Source: Pachyseris speciosa (lineage: Eukaryota > Cnidaria > Anthozoa > Scleractinia > Pachyseridae). From it: DNA of 64,000 nucleotides. The position numbers and the translations under genes were made by a program. A model generated the notes under the pieces. That model had not been told where the DNA came from. It saw only the letters and a list, made by a program, of their open reading frames with translations, and searched no databases. Positions 24,301-32,141 of this stretch are shown piece by piece; position 1 is the first letter of the stretch, and every line of letters starts with the position of its first letter. The stretch is taken from contig JAEMWC010000119.1 in assembly GCA_016490735.1 (NCBI GenBank), forward strand, positions 177,001-241,000, in the 5' to 3' direction.

Positions 24301-25605
24301 TAAATTTTAATTTAAATCCCAAACAGATGCACATTTACAGTATTCAGAACAATCATATATTAATGAAAATACCAGAGTATTTAAGAAGACAACACTGAAT
24401 AATCGTATGTTAGGATGACAGGTAGCTACATTTTTTTTTTAACACTGAGTTCAGATGGTGTTATAACAGTCAATCGCTAGTCTCTTTAAACAATTTTACG
24501 GGGATGATTGATCTGCTTGACGTTGACAAATGAACAATGCCACTTTTTAATGTAAATGAAGTTTCAAGATCAGGATAACAACTTTTAGAACGCACAAGCT
24601 TTCGATTCCATCGCAGAATCTTTATCAAATGATGGAGTTCGACGTTTGTTCGCGTGATTTATACTGCAAATCACATGACGAAATGTTCTGGTAGATCGCG
24701 GGGAGCTCGTATCCGGCGTCCCGGTCCAATGGTGGGGCCTGACAGTAGATCTTGATGGCCTCCCTGACTCTTCTTTTAAGGTGGCCCAAAATGGTTTCGT
24801 AATATTTAAACACCAACTCTTTCATGCATTGATACTTTTATAATTTTTTGTTCATTTTCTTGAACATAGTATCAAAACAATTGGGTATGGGTACCATAGC
24901 AACAGTACAGACTCTTAGAAAAACCCTTAATTTTGGCTTAATGTGCCTGTAGGTCGGATGACCCCGTTTTTTATTATTGAACTGCAATCAGTGATTTTAA
25001 AAAAAACTTTGCAGAAAAATGAATCTATATATGCTGATTGCAATTCAATAATAAGAAATGGGGGTCATCCGACTCGTTTTTGAGTTACAAGCAGACAAAG
25101 CCAAAATTAAGGGTGTCACTAACGGGCTGTACTGTTGCTATGGTAACTTTATTTGTCAAAAATTTGATCACAACTTGTTGAGAAATAATGGGGGGATTTT
25201 TTGATACCATGGCCAAGAAAACAAACGGAAAATTGTGGGAGTATCGATCCATTAAACAGTTGGTGTTTGAAAATAGCGAAGTCATTTTGAGCCCCGTTAA
25301 AGAAAAACTTGCGCGTCCTAAAAGTTCTTATCATGATTCTGAAACTTCGTTTATATTCAATCTGTGATATGACAGGATCAAGTAATTCGTTCTTTGACAA
25401 TAACTCCGTTTTTCTTTGCTGCTTTTCTTTTTAACTCTACTTCCGTTCCTCATTGCAGGAGGTTCCCTTTGAAGTCAGTCTTCGAAATGTTGCTTGCCTG
25501 GAAGCCATGTTTGATCCTAGTCGAGGAACCATTGGAAAAACTACAGAAGCGTTTTATAGCTGGCTTTCATCTCTGATGGACAACATCGTTTTCGAGCGTC
25601 ATTAA
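500..25605 (+). CDS. CFAP54: CFAP54-like ciliary central-apparatus protein, C-terminal two thirds (32 exons)
   Basis: Thirty-two exons with consensus splice sites join into about 1,918 codons ending at TAA 25603-25605; the N terminus lies upstream, and the window itself opens on a GTAAGT donor at position 2. Every junction is phase-compatible except inside exon 27. The protein is mainly helical and repeat-like, with segments such as YAETLLPLLIVAQRKL, AMHELGNIMFHSGNIR and AAYKWWAESLDTI, and a charged Lys/Glu-rich insert in exon 29. There are no transmembrane or enzyme motifs. I read it as CFAP54, a scaffold of the C1 projection of the ciliary central pair; about 1,918 residues here plus ~1,100 upstream would match the family's ~3,000. 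CFAP46 or another large axonemal scaffold is the alternative. Identity rests on recalled family resemblance, not a search. It converges on the gene at 50-63 kb. Confidence 0.62.
761..960. mobile_element. Foldback MITE, 200 bp
   Basis: Arms of about 85 bp: AATGGACCCTTTGCAGCTGG at the left end and CCAGCTGCAAAGGGCCCATT at the right, continuing through CACGTGGTAC and GCCATGCTGGAGAGCAAGC. The loop is ~25 bp. Intronic; no clear target duplication. Confidence 0.85.
1597..1957. mobile_element. MITE family A, copy 1 (361 bp)
   Basis: TAGGGAGCTTTAGCAACGAG at the left is complementary to the right end, TTGCTAAAGCTCCCTA, and the inverted repeats extend into a CGACGACGGCAACG region. A second copy lies at 52474-52844 in the other gene. 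This terminal motif is one I associate with coral genomes (memory, not a search). Confidence 0.85.
2646..2862 (+). mobile_element. tRNA-derived SINE
   Basis: A box GGTGGCCGAGTGGTTACAG and B box GGGTTCAAGTCCCG lie 32 bp apart at 2650-2700, followed by a non-tRNA body (AACTGGTCTGCCTCCTGCCA) and an AT-rich (TTTA)n tail to ~2870. Intronic, plus strand. Confidence 0.75.
3003..3074. repeat. (TAA)n microsatellite
   Basis: An uninterrupted run of AAT/TAA triplets starts just inside the intron after the GC-type donor of exon 4. Confidence 0.95.
3600..3840. mobile_element. Possible Penelope-like relic
   Basis: CTTATGAAGAACAGCAGTAA, then GCAGTCGAAACGTCG, near 3755-3792 has the stem-and-GAAAC layout of the hammerhead-like motif of Penelope elements, but the CTGATGA core is degraded to CTTATGA. 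No coding remains. Confidence 0.3.
4440..5160. repeat. (CTGA/CTGG)n tetranucleotide array
   Basis: About 720 bp of CTGACTGACTGGCTGG-type tetramers, partly decayed, filling most of the intron between exons 6 and 7. Confidence 0.95.
6777..6877. repeat. Near-perfect 100-bp palindrome
   Basis: GTAAGACCTTTATGGGTG through GTTTTAAAACGGC pairs with GCCGTTTTAAAGCCCATAAA and GGTCTTAC around a 13-base loop. The stem continues into flanking GATAATATTTTA. It lies 17 bp past the exon 9 donor. Confidence 0.85.
7333..14918 (+). CDS. CFAP54: CFAP54-like gene, exons 10-21
   Basis: Exons: 7333-7706, 8077-8268, 8736-8823, 9647-9829, 9971-10037, 10343-10543, 11180-11266, 11575-11697, 12192-12248, 13717-13868, 14385-14503 and 14833-14918. 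All phases agree. This is the part that looks most conserved: TPR-like helical hairpins (EHSRQLLLCYLAGQQE; AAYKWWAESLDTIINTADS), a Cys-rich segment around CGLWGCLLGGVLAADIAQ, then SSLPHPTADKDYALYEVGTG, VRVLTDLGMFSEAVTVLMG and LNYLTERRLQPSLSVLYGP. Exon 20 adds a charged linker with EEEEAVAEL. Several intervening introns contain triplet microsatellites or MITEs, and none disturbs a splice site. Confidence 0.8.
7892..7992. repeat. (ATG)n/(GTG)n microsatellite
   Basis: GATGATGATG grading into GTGGTGGTGG and back, in the intron between exons 10 and 11. Confidence 0.95.
8365..8620. repeat. 28-bp minisatellite, about nine copies
   Basis: The unit resembles GCCAAACGCGGTAAAACATG followed by TAACCCGT. 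Copies align at 27-28-bp spacing with 20-35% divergence, and CGCGGGAAA is the most constant part. Confidence 0.8.
10676..11135. repeat. (ATC)n/(GTC)n triplet array
   Basis: A 460-bp compound triplet array with a higher-order pattern: (CAT)n then CGTCGTCGT then CATCATAATCATC, repeated about every 60-70 bp. It is open in several frames but is intronic, between exons 15 and 16. Confidence 0.95.
12449..12908. mobile_element. MITE with AAGGCCCGTTTAAACGG ends, 460 bp
   Basis: The left end AAGGCCCGTTTAAACGG matches the complement of CCGTTTAAACGGGCCTT at the right end. The interior repeats GTTGAA and TTTGAAC words in both orientations. No clear target duplication. Confidence 0.75.
12910..13716. other. 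Intron sequence without recognised features
   Basis: AT-rich intron between exons 18 and 19. Only a short (CATT)n run near 13531-13550 stands out. Confidence 0.6.
14025..14320. repeat. Three tandem ~105-bp repeats
   Basis: GTAGCTTTCATTTGAATGGT followed by CACACTT recurs near 14028, 14134 and 14240. Single copies in the opposite orientation occur near 5500 and 17340-17480 in other introns of the same gene. Confidence 0.8.
14968..15455. repeat. (ATC)n triplet array with embedded spacer unit
   Basis: Runs of TCATCATCATC are interrupted about every 80-100 bp by ATGATTATTATCCTTAGGAC, so it is a tandem repeat of a larger unit, not a simple triplet run. Confidence 0.9.
15508..15838. repeat. Second (ATC)n/(GTC)n array
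   Basis: CATCATGATTATTATC spacers recur at ~40-60-bp intervals between TCGTCATCATC runs. It is separated from the previous array by a ~50-bp unique piece. Confidence 0.9.
16049..20210 (+). CDS. CFAP54: CFAP54-like gene, exons 22-28
   Basis: Exons: 16049-16139, 16512-16680, 16884-17122, 17566-17684, 18101-18280, 19321-19581 and 20102-20210. Exon 24 must begin at the TAG acceptor ending 16883, not at the CCCAG seven bases later, because only the first keeps the reading frame and gives RAQSLLSSQVRSAH. The fold stays helical (LEQVCLSRLELAEIASQRH; CRLALARGLVEEDGG). Exon 27 is broken: it enters in one frame (LAELGSDVNLVEFCPVMPLH) and must leave in another (KELELGLQLARTAACQ). Its 261 bp are one base short of what both flanking phases require, and the switch must lie between 19422 and 19497. 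Confidence 0.75.
17340..17480. repeat. Dispersed ~105-bp repeat, opposite orientation
   Basis: GGATGAAATCCTAAAGTGTG, then ACCATTCAAATGAAAGC, is the complement of the units at 14.0-14.3 kb. Confidence 0.8.
17791..17992. mobile_element. Foldback MITE, ~200 bp
   Basis: ATTTTATACCATGCCATAGA with AAATAC is complementary to GTATTTTCTATAGCATGGTA with TAAAAT at the other end. The interior repeats CAACCGAACCTTCCCATCG. Intronic. Confidence 0.75.
18444..18864. mobile_element. 421-bp palindromic MITE with TTAA target duplication
   Basis: Arms of nearly 200 bp pair along their length. The ends read AGTGCACCTAAACCCC and GGGTTTAGATGCACT, and TTAA flanks both (18440-18443, 18865-18868). The centre is TTTGACGTCACAAACTG against its complement around a ~25-base loop. 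The TTAA duplication matches that of the transposon at 29.4 kb, but the ends differ in sequence. Confidence 0.88.
18870..19320. other. Intron sequence without recognised features
   Basis: No repeat or exon seen between the MITE and the exon 27 acceptor TTATTAG. Confidence 0.6.
19321..19581 (+). CDS. CFAP54: CFAP54-like exon 27 with internal frame break
   Basis: Incoming phase is 0 (exon 26 is 60 whole codons) and the next exon needs one leftover base, so the exon should be 1 mod 3 long, but it is 261 bp. The upstream frame stays open from 19321 to a TGA near 19497. The downstream frame is closed by TAA at 19419-19421 and then open to the donor. One missing base between 19422 and 19497, for example in the G4 run at 19432-19435, would repair it. 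Both halves look like real family sequence, so an assembly or allelic single-base deletion is more likely than a missed intron. Confidence 0.7.
20600..25605 (+). CDS. CFAP54: CFAP54-like gene, exons 29-32 and stop
   Basis: Exons: 20600-21411 (812 bp, the largest), 22940-23269, 23821-24038 and 25459-25605. Exon 29 begins with a helix (LMKQAYLEMALVLINNANKL), passes through a strongly charged low-complexity stretch (KGSAREKDRKEKESREKNKE) and continues into a globular-looking region (VRTAWSAIRAAGVVSSAQYK, ALFDLLGTDDVIRSADDG). Exon 31 is basic. Exon 32 ends with TEAFYSWLSSLMDNIVFERH and a TAA. A possible ATTAAA poly(A) signal lies near 26112. The 1.5-kb intron after exon 29 contains the 40-bp VNTR. 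Confidence 0.8.
21430..22620. repeat. 40-bp G-rich VNTR, about 29 copies
   Basis: The unit resembles ATTGGATAAGTCGTCCCCGT followed by GGAGGGAGGGGAGGGTTGCC, recurring at 40 bp with variants. GGGAGGGGAGGG in most units could form G-quadruplexes on the plus strand. It fills most of the intron between exons 29 and 30 and gives spurious open frames on both strands. Confidence 0.95.
24600..24835 (-). pseudogene. Penelope-like retroelement 3' fragment
   Basis: A 66-codon minus-strand frame reads LGHLKRRVREAIKIYC, then PLDRDAGYELPAIYQNI, the conserved C-terminal tail of GIY-YIG-bearing retroelement proteins. Just past it, TTGATAAAGATTCTGCGATG followed by GAATCGAAAGC has a hammerhead-like stem II and GAAA. 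Only the tail survives. Confidence 0.55.
24891..25146. mobile_element. Foldback MITE, ~256 bp
   Basis: GTACCATAGCAACAGTACAG at the left pairs with CTGTACTGTTGCTATGGTAAC at the right, allowing one mismatch. Inner arms pair through CCTTAATTTTGGCTT and GTCGGATGACCCC. It sits in the last intron of the cilium gene. Confidence 0.85.
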
Positions 25606-27240
25606 GACAAAAATTATCACATAGTTACCTTTTTCCAGAAAAGGATTTGTCTTAATATTTCTCTACAATGAAAACGAAACGAAAATGACACTACTGAGTT
25701 GTGTCATTGTCATTTGCAACCAAGCTTGTGTAACAGGTTTGAAACTTGTTAAACCAGTTTGACCATTACTGAGAGGTATGGAAAAATATTGTCTTTCATT
25801 TGTAACAGTGTGAGGTGAAGGCTAAAGGAAACTTACACCTCCAAGTACATTGTAGTTTCCAGACCTATGTTAAACAAGACAAATTAAGTTTATATTAGGG
25901 CGAGTGTTCCGAAGTGTGGTCAGGATGCATATTTTGTCTCACAATATCTTTGTGGTTGTTCTGCTGGTCAATATGCCTTCGACTGAGTGATCCTCATAAG
26001 AAAGCGCAACAAAAACCACTTCCCAAACACAGAAAACACTCAATCTCTCTTCCCCGAATCTTAATCTTTTCAAGGCGTGTTATTTTTGTTACAGGTTATT
26101 GTATTGTATACATTAAAATTTAAGAGGCATTACATCTCAAATAACTGATTAATTCTTGAGAGCAGTTGGCGCTTTTTCCAAAGCCTATGTTTGGGGTCAA
26201 ATAAGGTTATATCATGAATCATGATGTCCCGAAACAAAATATAGTTGATAATAATTCCTAATACATTTGAATCAATCTTGATTAGTCAGGAACTGGTTCT
26301 ACAAAACCTGATTAATGCTAATCCCCGATTAAGAGTTAACCGAGGTCCTCATCTCCCCTAATTGGACTGGACTGCCATTCTTTGGCTTGTGGCATCATGG
26401 CCTGGGTAACAATGTCTCATATTAAGTTGATCCTGAGTTACTATATTTACCAAGTGTACCTGTGATCCATTAATATTAATTTCATAGTTTAAAAGTACAA
26501 TTTGATCATCCTCATAAGATTATCAGTAAAAAAAGTCAAATTTGAACCATAAGACATAAACTCCTTTGCCTGACCCAATGGTTAACTATTTGTAGTGAGT
26601 ACATAGACTATGCAGGATTTTCAAAATGGGAAAAAGTACAAGGGGGAAAATGCAGGGAAATTTTGATCTGTATGCTCTGAGGTGCAGTCTGGTGCATTTC
26701 AGGCCCAAAAAGTTACTTTTAGTTCATTGTATACTCCATTAGCAGTTTCAAACACGATGTGGAGAAAAAAACAAGTCGTCAAATAGCAGGATCAAATGCC
26801 AGTTATGACATGAAGAACTATTTATATTAAAAAAGAAATTGCGAGTGATCTGGGTAAGGCTAAAAATAGACGTGACATACTAATAAAGTGACAGCTTGTC
26901 ACTGGTAAGATTAGGGTTTAAAGTCGGGTTCATTTCTTGAATAAACAAGGCTTCTTTTATCTTGCAATGGTAATCAGTTTTTCCTGATGCGAGGATTCCT
27001 TATGTGTTGTTTTTCTTATGAAATGTTTTATCTTTAACTTTAATCCATAGGTATTGCTTTTTTAATTTGGGCTGAAATTTTGATCCCTTCATCTTCTACA
27101 TCAACTCATACTTTGGAATACCAACAAAGTACCTGGCGCAAACGCTCGATGTAGCCTGTCACTTACGCCGGGCGCCGGCTACGTTTGAAAACACTGCATA
27201 GAGGGTCAAACTAAAAAACTTACATTAAATGGTAGCCTGC
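25606..27240. other. 3' flank of the cilium gene
   Basis: Contains the presumed 3' UTR, with a possible ATTAAA at 26112-26117. I see no other gene; the sequence is AT-rich and not obviously repetitive. Confidence 0.5.
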
Positions 27241-27242
27241 TT

Positions 27243-27494
27243 GCAGGAGGTAATTTGTGTTTTCAAGCATGAGATTCGAAGCCTGGTAAATGCTGTCACC
27301 ATATTGAACAATATGGTGGAGGATCTGGCCGGGAAGAGTGACAAAGGGAGGGGAGGGAAGGCAAGGCTTCTCTCTCCTTACACCCCTCCCCCTCGCTTTG
27401 TCACTCATCCCAGATCCTCCACTATATCGTCCAATATGGTGACCGGATTTTCCTGGCTTCGGATCTCGCACTTGAAAACACAAATTGCTGCCTG
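27243..27494. mobile_element. Foldback element, ~250 bp
   Basis: AGGAGGTAATTTGTGTTTTC at the left pairs with GAAAACACAAATTGCTGCCT at the right. The inner arms pair through CACCATATTG and GGAGGATCTGG, around a purine-rich GGGAGGGGAGGGAAGG centre. Confidence 0.8.
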
Positions 27495-27529
27495 AAAGAA
27501 CTTGAATTTATTTCTCTGTTTGTGTATTT

Positions 27530-28310
27530 AGCAATGATTTAGAGTTGGTAGCAGGCAAAAAAGACCATTTATGGGGTTTTCTATTTTATTGCACTCTTCC
27601 TAAAGGGGTAAACCTATGGTTTTCGATCAAAATTGAAGAAAAAATTATTTCTGTGTTTGCGTCTCGCTACAATGGATAAAAAAAGATCTTTAACACTGAT
27701 TTAGAGTGGGTACAGCATTTATGAAGTTTTAAATTTTTCAGAGGGGTAAGCCTATGGTTTTAGGTCAAAATTGGAGAAAATTTGAGTTTTTTTTCTGTGT
27801 AATGGATCAAGAAACAATGTTTAGTAACAATTTAGAATGGATGCAAAGACAAAGACTATGAGGTTCTCTAACTTTATCTAAATTTTCCAAAGCGGTAATC
27901 CTAAAGTTTGAAATTTTTTGTGTTTCTGTATACCTAGAATGGATCAAGAAATCGTAGTAACTATTTAGAGTGGATACAAGGCTGAAAAGCCCATTTATCA
28001 GATTTTCGAATCTTTTTTTCCAAATTTCAAAATGGGTAAGCCTTTGGTTTTGAAACAAAATTGGATAAAATTTCAATTTTTTGTGTGTCTTCGTGTATGC
28101 CTTTCTCGTGTGTGTTTGGTTCTCTCTCAAAATTGGCGAAAATTTGAATTTTGTTTCCGTGGTTTTGTTTGCCTTTTACCCACTCTAAATAATTGCTAAA
28201 TATCATTTATTCATCCGTTCTAACCAGACACAAACTAAAACGGAAAAATAATTTGATAAAGTTTTCAAATTTGGTCCCAAATCCGAGTATTTGGCCATTT
28301 TCTTAACTCT
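27530..28310. repeat. Diverged ~140-bp satellite monomers, left of the transposon
   Basis: The phrase GTAAGCCTATGGTTTT, or a diverged form, recurs near 27607, 27746, 27894 and 28036 (spacing ~138-148 bp), each followed by a TCAAAATTGG-like block and then an ATGGATCAAGAAA ... TTTAGAGTGG block. The last piece (28170-28310) is in the opposite orientation. These look like the ancestral monomers of the 376-bp array to the right. Confidence 0.75.
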
Positions 28311-29030
28311 TTCTCTACCGGTCGATTTGGTCGCTTTTGTTTGCAAATTTCAGAGGGTAGGAGGTCAAATCGACCTGGCTACTCCATATAAGGGGTTACC
28401 AAGGCGAATTCGCTGGTCCACAACACCGAAGGCTCTATCTTTGTTGTCACGCTCGTCACGCTAGCAGTCGTTTATTTCTAAACGAACACTGCAGTTAAAA
28501 TTCCTTGCTTGTTTCATTTATAAGAGTATTTTTCGAGCCATTTTGCACCTCAGAAGCCCGCTGCCTGGCATCATAAAGCTGGGCTTAAGGGTAGAGGCAA
28601 TCCTTTGAAAGAATACAGAGGTGAGAAGCAACTTCACACGAAATAGGCCGCTCAAAGTATTCGAGCGACTGATGGCAATCCACGGAGAGAAGTTGTGTCT
28701 TTAGTCGTTTTGAGAGTGGATTCCGGGACCTGGCATGGCAATTTTGGGGAGTTTTGACTTGTAAATAATGCATTCGGTGCAATATTTTGCCAGCAGGACC
28801 GGGTGGCTCGACACTTACAAAAATAATATGTGAAAAAAAAATTGGCAGTCTTCCATGCTGCTGATAAACAAGAATATCCCAGAATTCCTTTGGGTCATAA
28901 ACGTGAAAATTACAAACGGTGAGAGCAAGTAAAATCAATGCTTCATTTGCAAACTAGGAACGTTCCGGGCTTTTCAAACAATCGGTCATCTAAGAGCGAT
29001 ATTTGTCACCGCTAGAAAAAGAGTTGAGGG
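28310..29030. other. Unassigned intergenic stretch
   Basis: No supported gene. A 117-codon open frame on the minus strand (28585-28938) has no family resemblance I recognise. The sequence separates diverged monomers from the partial 376-bp unit. Confidence 0.4.
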
Positions 29031-29354
29031 GTAAGCTTGTTTATGGCTAAATTGCATCACGAAATAATATAAAGCGACGATTTTGAGTGGATCCGAGGCC
29101 AAAAACACCAAATTGGTGTGCTCTTTAAATAACCAGCAAAATCTGTGATTTTAACCACCCTACTTTTTTGTCCCAAAAACTACTCAAAAATCTTTGGATT
29201 TGGGTCCAAATTTGACGACCTTTTCAAGTTTTTTCTGCTATGGTCTGTGTCTGGTTAGAACGGATGAAGAGATGATATTTAGCAATGATTTAGAGTGGGT
29301 ACAAGGCCAAGAAGACCATTTATGAGGATTTCGAGTTTTTGGCCATTTTCTTAA
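29030..29354 (+). repeat. Partial 376-bp satellite unit left of the transposon
   Basis: From TTGTTTATGGC onward this is identical to the main array consensus. It lacks the first ~50 bp: GGGTAAGC runs straight into TTGTTTATGG, with the intervening part of the unit deleted. It ends at the TTAA insertion site, so the transposon cut the array here. Confidence 0.9.
29351..29354. other. Left target-site duplication (TTAA) of the transposon
   Basis: TTAA directly before the GGTGG terminus, matched by TTAA at 32142-32145. The same tetranucleotide occurs once at this point in every satellite monomer with the CTTAAAGGG junction. Confidence 0.8.
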
Positions 29355-32141
29355 GGTGGTATGTACCTCAAAAAACGCAAAAATTTCGAATATTGGTTAA
29401 AAAATTTTTTTTATTGATTTTCAAACCTTCAATGCCTTGTTTTTATTCTGAGAGGGGTTTTTCTGCTAATATCTGAACGGAAAAAGAAATATTTCAGCTC
29501 AAACAAGGACATGTCGATTCGTTGCCATGGAAACAGGTTTATTTACGCGTCAGTTTTCGCGACAGGAAAGGGACAAAAGATCGTAGTCCCGCCACTATTC
29601 TCCTCTGGGAGACTGGTACCTATTCTGAGCTTCTGACCTCGTTTTGATGTAAGTTGGACGTAATGCCGCCATTTTTGTTTTCCAAATTGTGGAACGATCT
29701 GCTACAGAATGGCAAAACCCAAGTTTTCTTCTCAAAGACGAAAGAAACGTAAGTTTTACGGCAATAGATTCACCAAACACAATCAGGGAGACGGTGTAGA
29801 TGGAGGAAATGGTTCTGATGGGCTTGGAGATGAATTTAAATCGCCGAATACTTCAACTGACGATCGGGAGCCCGATCATCAGGAAAAGGAAACTTTGTCT
29901 GCCTCTTACCGGAAACTCAAAGAGGACACCGAAGAAAAGAAGCCAGTGGATAAGCCTGATGAAACATCACCTAGTAGTGGGCCTACGATTACAGGCTTCA
30001 GGTTCTTTGACATGGAAGTATTGTGCAATGTGCTCTCGATGTTGGGATGTCATCAATGTGGTGAATTTGATCTTCTGTTTATGGAAGACGAAATTAATAG
30101 GAAGGGCTGTGCCTCGAGCCTGCGTTTATTATGCGAAAATTGTGGCTGGAAATATTCATTTTATACCTCCAAACAGCAGGGAAAGAGCTTTGAGGTAAAC
30201 AGACGTCTTGTTTATGGTATGAGAACCCTCGGAAAAGGGCGTACAGGTGCACAAAAATTTTGTACTTTAATGAACATGCCCCCACCCCCAGCTGCGAAAA
30301 ATTATTCGAAGATTTCCGGCGTTATTACATCTTGTTTGCGATCTATTGCAAAAGAAAGCATGAGTAATGCAGCTGAGGAAGTAAGGAATCTGAAGGAGCC
30401 AAATGATTCTGCTGGATCTGAGCCTGTAAATTGTGGTGTGTCTTGTGATGGGACATGGCAGAAAAGAGGATTTTCATCAAGAAATGGCTGTGTAACTGTG
30501 ATCTCTATTGACACAGGAAAAGTTGTTGATGTTGAGGCCCTTAGCCAGGCATGTAAGCAGTGTGAGCTGCATGAACATTTAGACAAGAACAGTGAAGAAT
30601 ACCAGAGATGGAAAGCAGACCATATTGCATGCAAAGCCAATTTTAAAGGCTCTGCCCCAGCCATGGAACCTGAAGGTGTTGACCGTATATTTAAACGATC
30701 TGTGGAGCTTCATAACTTGCGCTACACCGAGTATTATGGAGATGGCGACAGCAAAAGTTTCAACAAAGTAAAGGACGTTTATCAAGCTTCTGGCATTACT
30801 GTTGAAAAAAGAGAGTGCATTGGTCATGTGCAGAAAAGGGTGGGCACAGCACTTCGTAAGTTGAAACGTGAAAACCCAGGCCTGGGGGGAAGAGGCAAGT
30901 TAACAGATGGAACCATTGATAAGCTCCAAAATTACTATGGAATTGCCATTCGTTCCAATGTGGGAAATTTGGCAGGAATGAAAAAAGCTATTCACGCCAG
31001 TCTTATGCACTGTGCTTCCAGTGAGTCCCGCCCACTTCACGACCATTGCCCACCTGGCAGCACAAGCTGGTGCCGGTACCAGCAAGATAAGACTAACAAG
31101 ACAAGCCTATACAAACATGGACCTGGACTTCCCTTGCCAGTTATTTCAAAGCTCAAACCTGAGTATGTGAGACTCAGTGATGATAGCTTATTGGAAAAAT
31201 GCTTGCACGGGAAAACCCAAAATCAAAATGAGTCGCTAAATGGCATGGTGTGGCAACGGATTCCCAAGGAAGTCTATGTTGGTAGAGAAATTCTTGAGAT
31301 GGGCCTCTATGATGCTGTTGCACACTTCAATATGGGCACTTCTGTTGTTTTGAAGCTTTTTGATGCTCTGGGCATTCCTCCAGGAAAGTTCACTGAAGCT
31401 GGATGCCAACAACAGAATCAAACACGTGTTCACCTGGCACAGAGAAAGAGCCAAGGTGACACCAAAAGAAGAAGAAAAGTTCTCAGGGGCCAAAGAAAAA
31501 GAAAAGATGACAAAACAAAGCAGGCAGAGGGTCCCAATTATGCCTCTGGACAGTTTTAGACATTTTAGACCATATATTCTGTGTTAAAATTCTTGATAAA
31601 TAATTTTAAAAACTTTTAAAGCCCTTTTCTCAGTATTTAGAATTTTGCGAAACTGCGAAAACTGTAACAGTGATATTTTTATAAGGATTTGATGGATTTG
31701 TCTAATTTTTTCAGAGAAGTTTGTGTATATATTTTTGCATGCAATGAACTACAGATAGCCAGTTTGGTCCAAATGGCTCTTAAAATCAAAATTTTAAAAT
31801 TTGAAGTTTGTGTCAATTTTGGCTTCTCAGGAAAATGATAGTGTAAATTTTCAGTCTAATAGTGCAATATGGCATTTTTTTTTAGTTTATTGCATAGCAG
31901 TGCCCCTGAAGATTATTTCCTGAAAGTTTCAAAGTTTTGTTGAAAACTTTAAGAGTTAGAAATGTTATAGTAGAGACACCTTACAGCAGGTAAAGCCCCG
32001 CCCACCTAACATAACACACCCAACATAATGGGCAAACAAGCACATAAATAAACTTGTATTGTGGTCTAGATTAAAGGTGCATTGGTTACATTTTGTAAAA
32101 GAGCTTGTTGAAAAAGTGCATTTTTTGAGGTACATACCACC
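29355..32141 (+). mobile_element. Complete DNA transposon, 2,787 bp, TTAA target duplication
   Basis: Terminal inverted repeats start GGTGGTATGTACCTCAAAAA at 29355 and end with the exact complement at 32141, extending with one mismatch to about 24 bp. TTAA flanks both sides (29351-29354 and 32142-32145); the unoccupied sequence, with a single TTAA in CTTAAAGGG, is seen in the neighbouring satellite monomers, so the insertion is dated to after that monomer existed. It carries one intact transposase gene. TTAA duplication with GG...CC ends suits the Kolobok superfamily; a TA duplication with one extra terminal base cannot be excluded from sequence alone. Confidence 0.88.
29709..31559 (+). CDS. 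DDE transposase, Mutator-like/Kolobok-like, 616 aa, intact and intronless
   Basis: A single open frame with ATG at 29709, 354 bp inside the left end, and TAG at 31557-31559. A basic N terminus (SQRRKKRKFYGNRF) precedes a paired-cysteine motif (CHQCGEFD ... LCENCGW, near residues 114-150), probably zinc-binding. The candidate catalytic residues lie in CDGTWQKRGFSSRNG (first Asp), YYGDGDSKSFNKV (second Asp) and NQNESLNGMVWQRIP (Glu). IGHVQKRVGTALRKLK is a block typical of this cnidarian transposase group. The C terminus is Lys/Arg-rich. No stop or frameshift is seen, so it may be autonomous. Annotation pipelines usually call such proteins 'Mutator-like transposase domain'; the TTAA duplication argues for a different superfamily name. 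Confidence 0.85.
   Translation: MAKPKFSSQRRKKRKFYGNRFTKHNQGDGVDGGNGSDGLGDEFKSPNTSTDDREPDHQEKETLSASYRKLKEDTEEKKPVDKPDETSPSSGPTITGFRFFDMEVLCNVLSMLGCHQCGEFDLLFMEDEINRKGCASSLRLLCENCGWKYSFYTSKQQGKSFEVNRRLVYGMRTLGKGRTGAQKFCTLMNMPPPPAAKNYSKISGVITSCLRSIAKESMSNAAEEVRNLKEPNDSAGSEPVNCGVSCDGTWQKRGFSSRNGCVTVISIDTGKVVDVEALSQACKQCELHEHLDKNSEEYQRWKADHIACKANFKGSAPAMEPEGVDRIFKRSVELHNLRYTEYYGDGDSKSFNKVKDVYQASGITVEKRECIGHVQKRVGTALRKLKRENPGLGGRGKLTDGTIDKLQNYYGIAIRSNVGNLAGMKKAIHASLMHCASSESRPLHDHCPPGSTSWCRYQQDKTNKTSLYKHGPGLPLPVISKLKPEYVRLSDDSLLEKCLHGKTQNQNESLNGMVWQRIPKEVYVGREILEMGLYDAVAHFNMGTSVVLKLFDALGIPPGKFTEAGCQQQNQTRVHLAQRKSQGDTKRRRKVLRGQRKRKDDKTKQAEGPNYASGQF

Noticed and set aside
28585..28938. 117-codon minus-strand open frame
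   Set aside because: No recognised domain, no splice context, lies among satellite-derived sequence.
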